This document shows positions 61,613-64,000 of a stretch of DNA of 64,000 nt, in pieces. This DNA comes from Lunularia cruciata (Eukaryota > Streptophyta > Marchantiopsida > Lunulariales > Lunulariaceae), in assembly GCA_948567375.1 (NCBI GenBank), contig OX419759.1, positions 59,610,593-59,674,592 on the forward strand. Reading direction: 5' to 3'. A program made the position numbers and the translations under genes. Under the pieces are notes generated by a model. The model ran no database searches and had not been told where the DNA came from. It worked only from the letters and a program-made list of their open reading frames with translations. The first letter of the stretch is position 1, and each line of letters starts with the position of its first letter.

Positions 61613-63414
61613 CTATTGTTCACTTTTTTCTTCAACTTCTTTGCTCTTGTCCGTGCTCGATTCAGAAGTAGACTCTAATTTTTCAACAGATTCGGCTCGT
61701 GTTGGGTCTGGCAAGGGATCTGAGCCCCACAATAGCTGGAGAGAATACAGTCCCAACCCAAGCGAGTTCGCTGCAAATACAAAAGTTGCTAGATAGAGTA
61801 ATCCGTTTATGATTGTCCTGCAAAACAGCCATGGTAAATGAAGACATCAGAGCGAGATATAGCTGCTGAGAAAGGTGTCATGCACAAGAAAGTATGTAGC
61901 AGTTATCTCTCACTAGCCTGATCAACACATATTTCGCAATTCTACTAGGTCATCGAAACTATGTTGATCAAGTTGGACGACTATGATGAACAACTTAAAT
62001 GCTCCACATTCTACTCAACGTTTTACTCCGCATTCCAGATTTTCCTATGGAGAAAAGAGAAGCAGCAGTTTCCAAACAAGACTCTGCTATGAGTTTGTCA
62101 AGACAAAGAACTGATTACCAGACAAGGAGAGGAGGTGGTATACAAATCTGCCCGTACACGAACTTCAAACAAAGAGAATGGGTGGATGAGGATGATTACC
62201 TGACAGTGATAGTCAAGTTGCGAATCTGCGAAAAAATGGAAGCATAAGATTTAGAACATTGCGCAAAGTTCAATAAACTGTGAAGTTTTAAGTAACCGAA
62301 TGATAATTTTGATTCCAAGCACCAGGTAACAGACATCTTTTAATATTGCCAGAGAATTGTCTAAGCAGAATTGCTTTTAGAGCCCCTATCCTGACTGACT
62401 CAACATACAATTGACAAACAATTGCATCTTCAAAATTAACTGAGGCAGCCCATAAGTTGGAAAGGATTGTTGTATGTACCGAATAATTCATGGAAATTGC
62501 TTTCCCGGAAAAGCTTCCTTCTACGCTCGTGGTAAACTTGTAAAGTAACAAGGCGATAACACCCGCTACAGCAGCCCCAAGAAGTGTCTGTCCAGGTGAA
62601 GGCGGGGGGACGGGAATCTCGGGTGCCTTCTTCAGAGAATCTATGGCAGCCTTCCTCGCATCCTCCTTGACGCTCTCAGTCGTGGCTACTCCCGAAGAAC
62701 GAAATTGCTTCACATCATATAGCATAAAATTCCAGAAAATTAGCGCGATCTTTAAAACGCTGCTTCTCTGTTGCAGAACACTAAAAATTCCAAATCGATA
62801 CAGTAAATCTAAAACAAATAAAGTGCGATATTTTGTGATATATCATGATTCATACCCATTTTAAACGGAAGAAACACATATAAAACCTCTCCTGTGACTC
62901 ATACTGCGCAGCCAATTTACTTGTGAGAAAGAAAGAAGAAGGATTCATATACCATCTCTTTCGCACGCTGTGCACGCCGCCGAAGACTTCGAAGAAGAAG
63001 CACGGCAATGGCGCCAGTGAGAGCAAAGCTGGCGACAATTTGCGCCGGGCTTGCTTCAGGAAACGCTAAGGGATCAATTTCCAGTTCCCTAGGAGGCAAT
63101 TCAATCGGTCCTTCCTCAGCGTCGCCATCTCCTAATTCAAATAAAGAATTCCCTCTCCTTCCACTAGCTCTGACTAAAGATTCCTCATGCAATATCCATA
63201 AATTCAAGTCTCTTCCTTCTACTCCTAACATAATATCCCTCCTATCTCTAAATCCCTTCAGAATTGCCTTCCGCAAGCTCCGTGTAGCTATTCCACCTCC
63301 ATTGAAGCTCCCCGAGTTTTGCAGAGAAGCGGAAATCAAAGGAGCTCTATCTGCTGCTGGATTCCACATTGCTGAGGAATACATCACTTGCGATGCGCAA
63401 TGCAGATACGCCAT
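61613..63414 (-). CDS. DUF3082 plastid-type membrane protein
   Basis: Complete four-exon gene: 63414-62953, 62707-62480, 62225-62200 (26 nt) and 61817-61613. The lengths sum to 921 nt, giving 306 residues plus stop. The N-terminal ~110 residues are Ser/Arg-rich and poor in acids at first, as in a chloroplast transit peptide. A first hydrophobic helix (IVASFALTGAIAVLLLRSL) is followed by RRRAQRAKEM, QFRSSGV and a charged linker. The conserved domain then runs LLGAAVAGVIALLLYKFTTS, YSIRNLTITVRTIINGL, YLATFVFAANSLGLGLYSLQ. Cyanobacterial DUF3082 proteins show the same VRT..xGLxxLATFVF core, which supports a plastid membrane location. The molecular function is not known. The microexon encodes IRNLTITV plus two bases of Arg, and both phases fit. 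Confidence 0.9.
62200..62225 (-). other. 26-nt microexon of the DUF3082 gene
   Basis: Flanked by TTTTTTCGCAG and GTAATC. It is needed to join YS to RTIINGL in frame, and its peptide IRNLTITV is the expected family sequence at this point. Confidence 0.85.
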
Positions 63415-64000
63415 CCCAGGATCGTTTATTTCCTGTTGAATTCTCAGATTCTCGTGTTGAGGAGGAGCTGAAGGTGCTCATTCAGATGAGAGGGGCAGAA
63501 CTCGACGGATAGAGTCCGCCATAGCCACTGAAGTGAAGTTCAGCCAAGGTAAAGCACAACTGCGCTCATAGCGCAGCAAACACAGTTAATTAGCTATAAT
63601 TTGTAGCACTTAAAGTAATAAGTCAAATTACAAACTTTACTTTGTATTTTCCAGTCTAATCAGCATTAAACATTGCCAGTTTCTCTTGGCAAGAAAGTTA
63701 CAGGAGGACCGACCCGGTTAAAGGTACATAGTCAGTCATGAAATCTAAGTTCTCATCACAACTCATGAACTTTTTTGGTTCATTTGATGTGCCAAGATGA
63801 TACTTAATACACTGTTTTCTTCTAATAACTAAGCTAAATCACTTGAATAAAAAGTATTATGAAACAGTTAAAAATTAAATTTCAGCTTTTTATAAAATTG
63901 ACTGGATCATTTTTAGTTGTAGTTATTCCATCATTTTCTAACAAAGAATTTCTGGTGACATAGAAGTAATGTATCTTTGAATGTATCTTTTAAGTTAATA
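63415..64000. other. Upstream flank of the DUF3082 gene
   Basis: Probable leader and promoter of the minus-strand gene, becoming AT-rich toward the window edge. No clear TATA box at a convincing distance and no other gene. Confidence 0.4.

Overview
The window is nuclear DNA of a land plant. All the recognisable genes are split by spliceosomal introns with GT...AG ends, and they encode plant-type proteins: a type III phosphatidylinositol 4-kinase beta, two DMP (DUF679) membrane proteins and a DUF3082 protein. An alpha-tubulin N-acetyltransferase gene points to a plant with flagellate sperm (bryophyte, lycophyte or fern) rather than a flowering plant. A broken piece of mitochondrial cox3 with the end of a group II intron, placed close to where liverworts such as Marchantia carry one, fits a bryophyte or lycophyte. 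The species cannot be named from the sequence alone.

Layout. 0-1.7 kb: 3' end of the PI4K beta gene (+). 3.2-5.5 kb: an in-frame 78-bp tandem duplication, an LTR-like fragment whose upstream half is packed with heat-shock elements ahead of a TATA box, and a near-perfect 100-bp-arm foldback. 5.5-21 kb: no recognisable gene; degenerate local repeats and a possible broken LITAF-like fragment near 12.9 kb. 21.4 kb: a 148-codon unrecognised basic ORF (+). 25.6 kb: first DMP gene (-). 29.4-45.7 kb: repeat territory with three related copies of an unidentified 2-3 kb unit (29.4-32.4, 37.6-40.35 and a more diverged 43.7-45.7 kb); a broken Ty1/Copia gag lies between the first two. 50.1-50.8 kb: second DMP gene (-). 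53.2-53.55 kb: mitochondrial insertion. 57.2-59.5 kb: alpha-tubulin acetyltransferase gene (-), followed by an unrecognised ORF with one in-frame amber codon at 59.86-60.32 kb (-). 61.6-63.4 kb: complete four-exon DUF3082 gene (-), including a 26-nt microexon.

The genes do not form an operon or obvious pathway. They are ordinary, widely spaced plant genes separated by decayed repeats. Exon structures were worked out by hand from splice sites, reading phase and remembered family motifs; no alignment or database search was run. Most long open frames between these genes show no recognisable domain and are not reported as genes.
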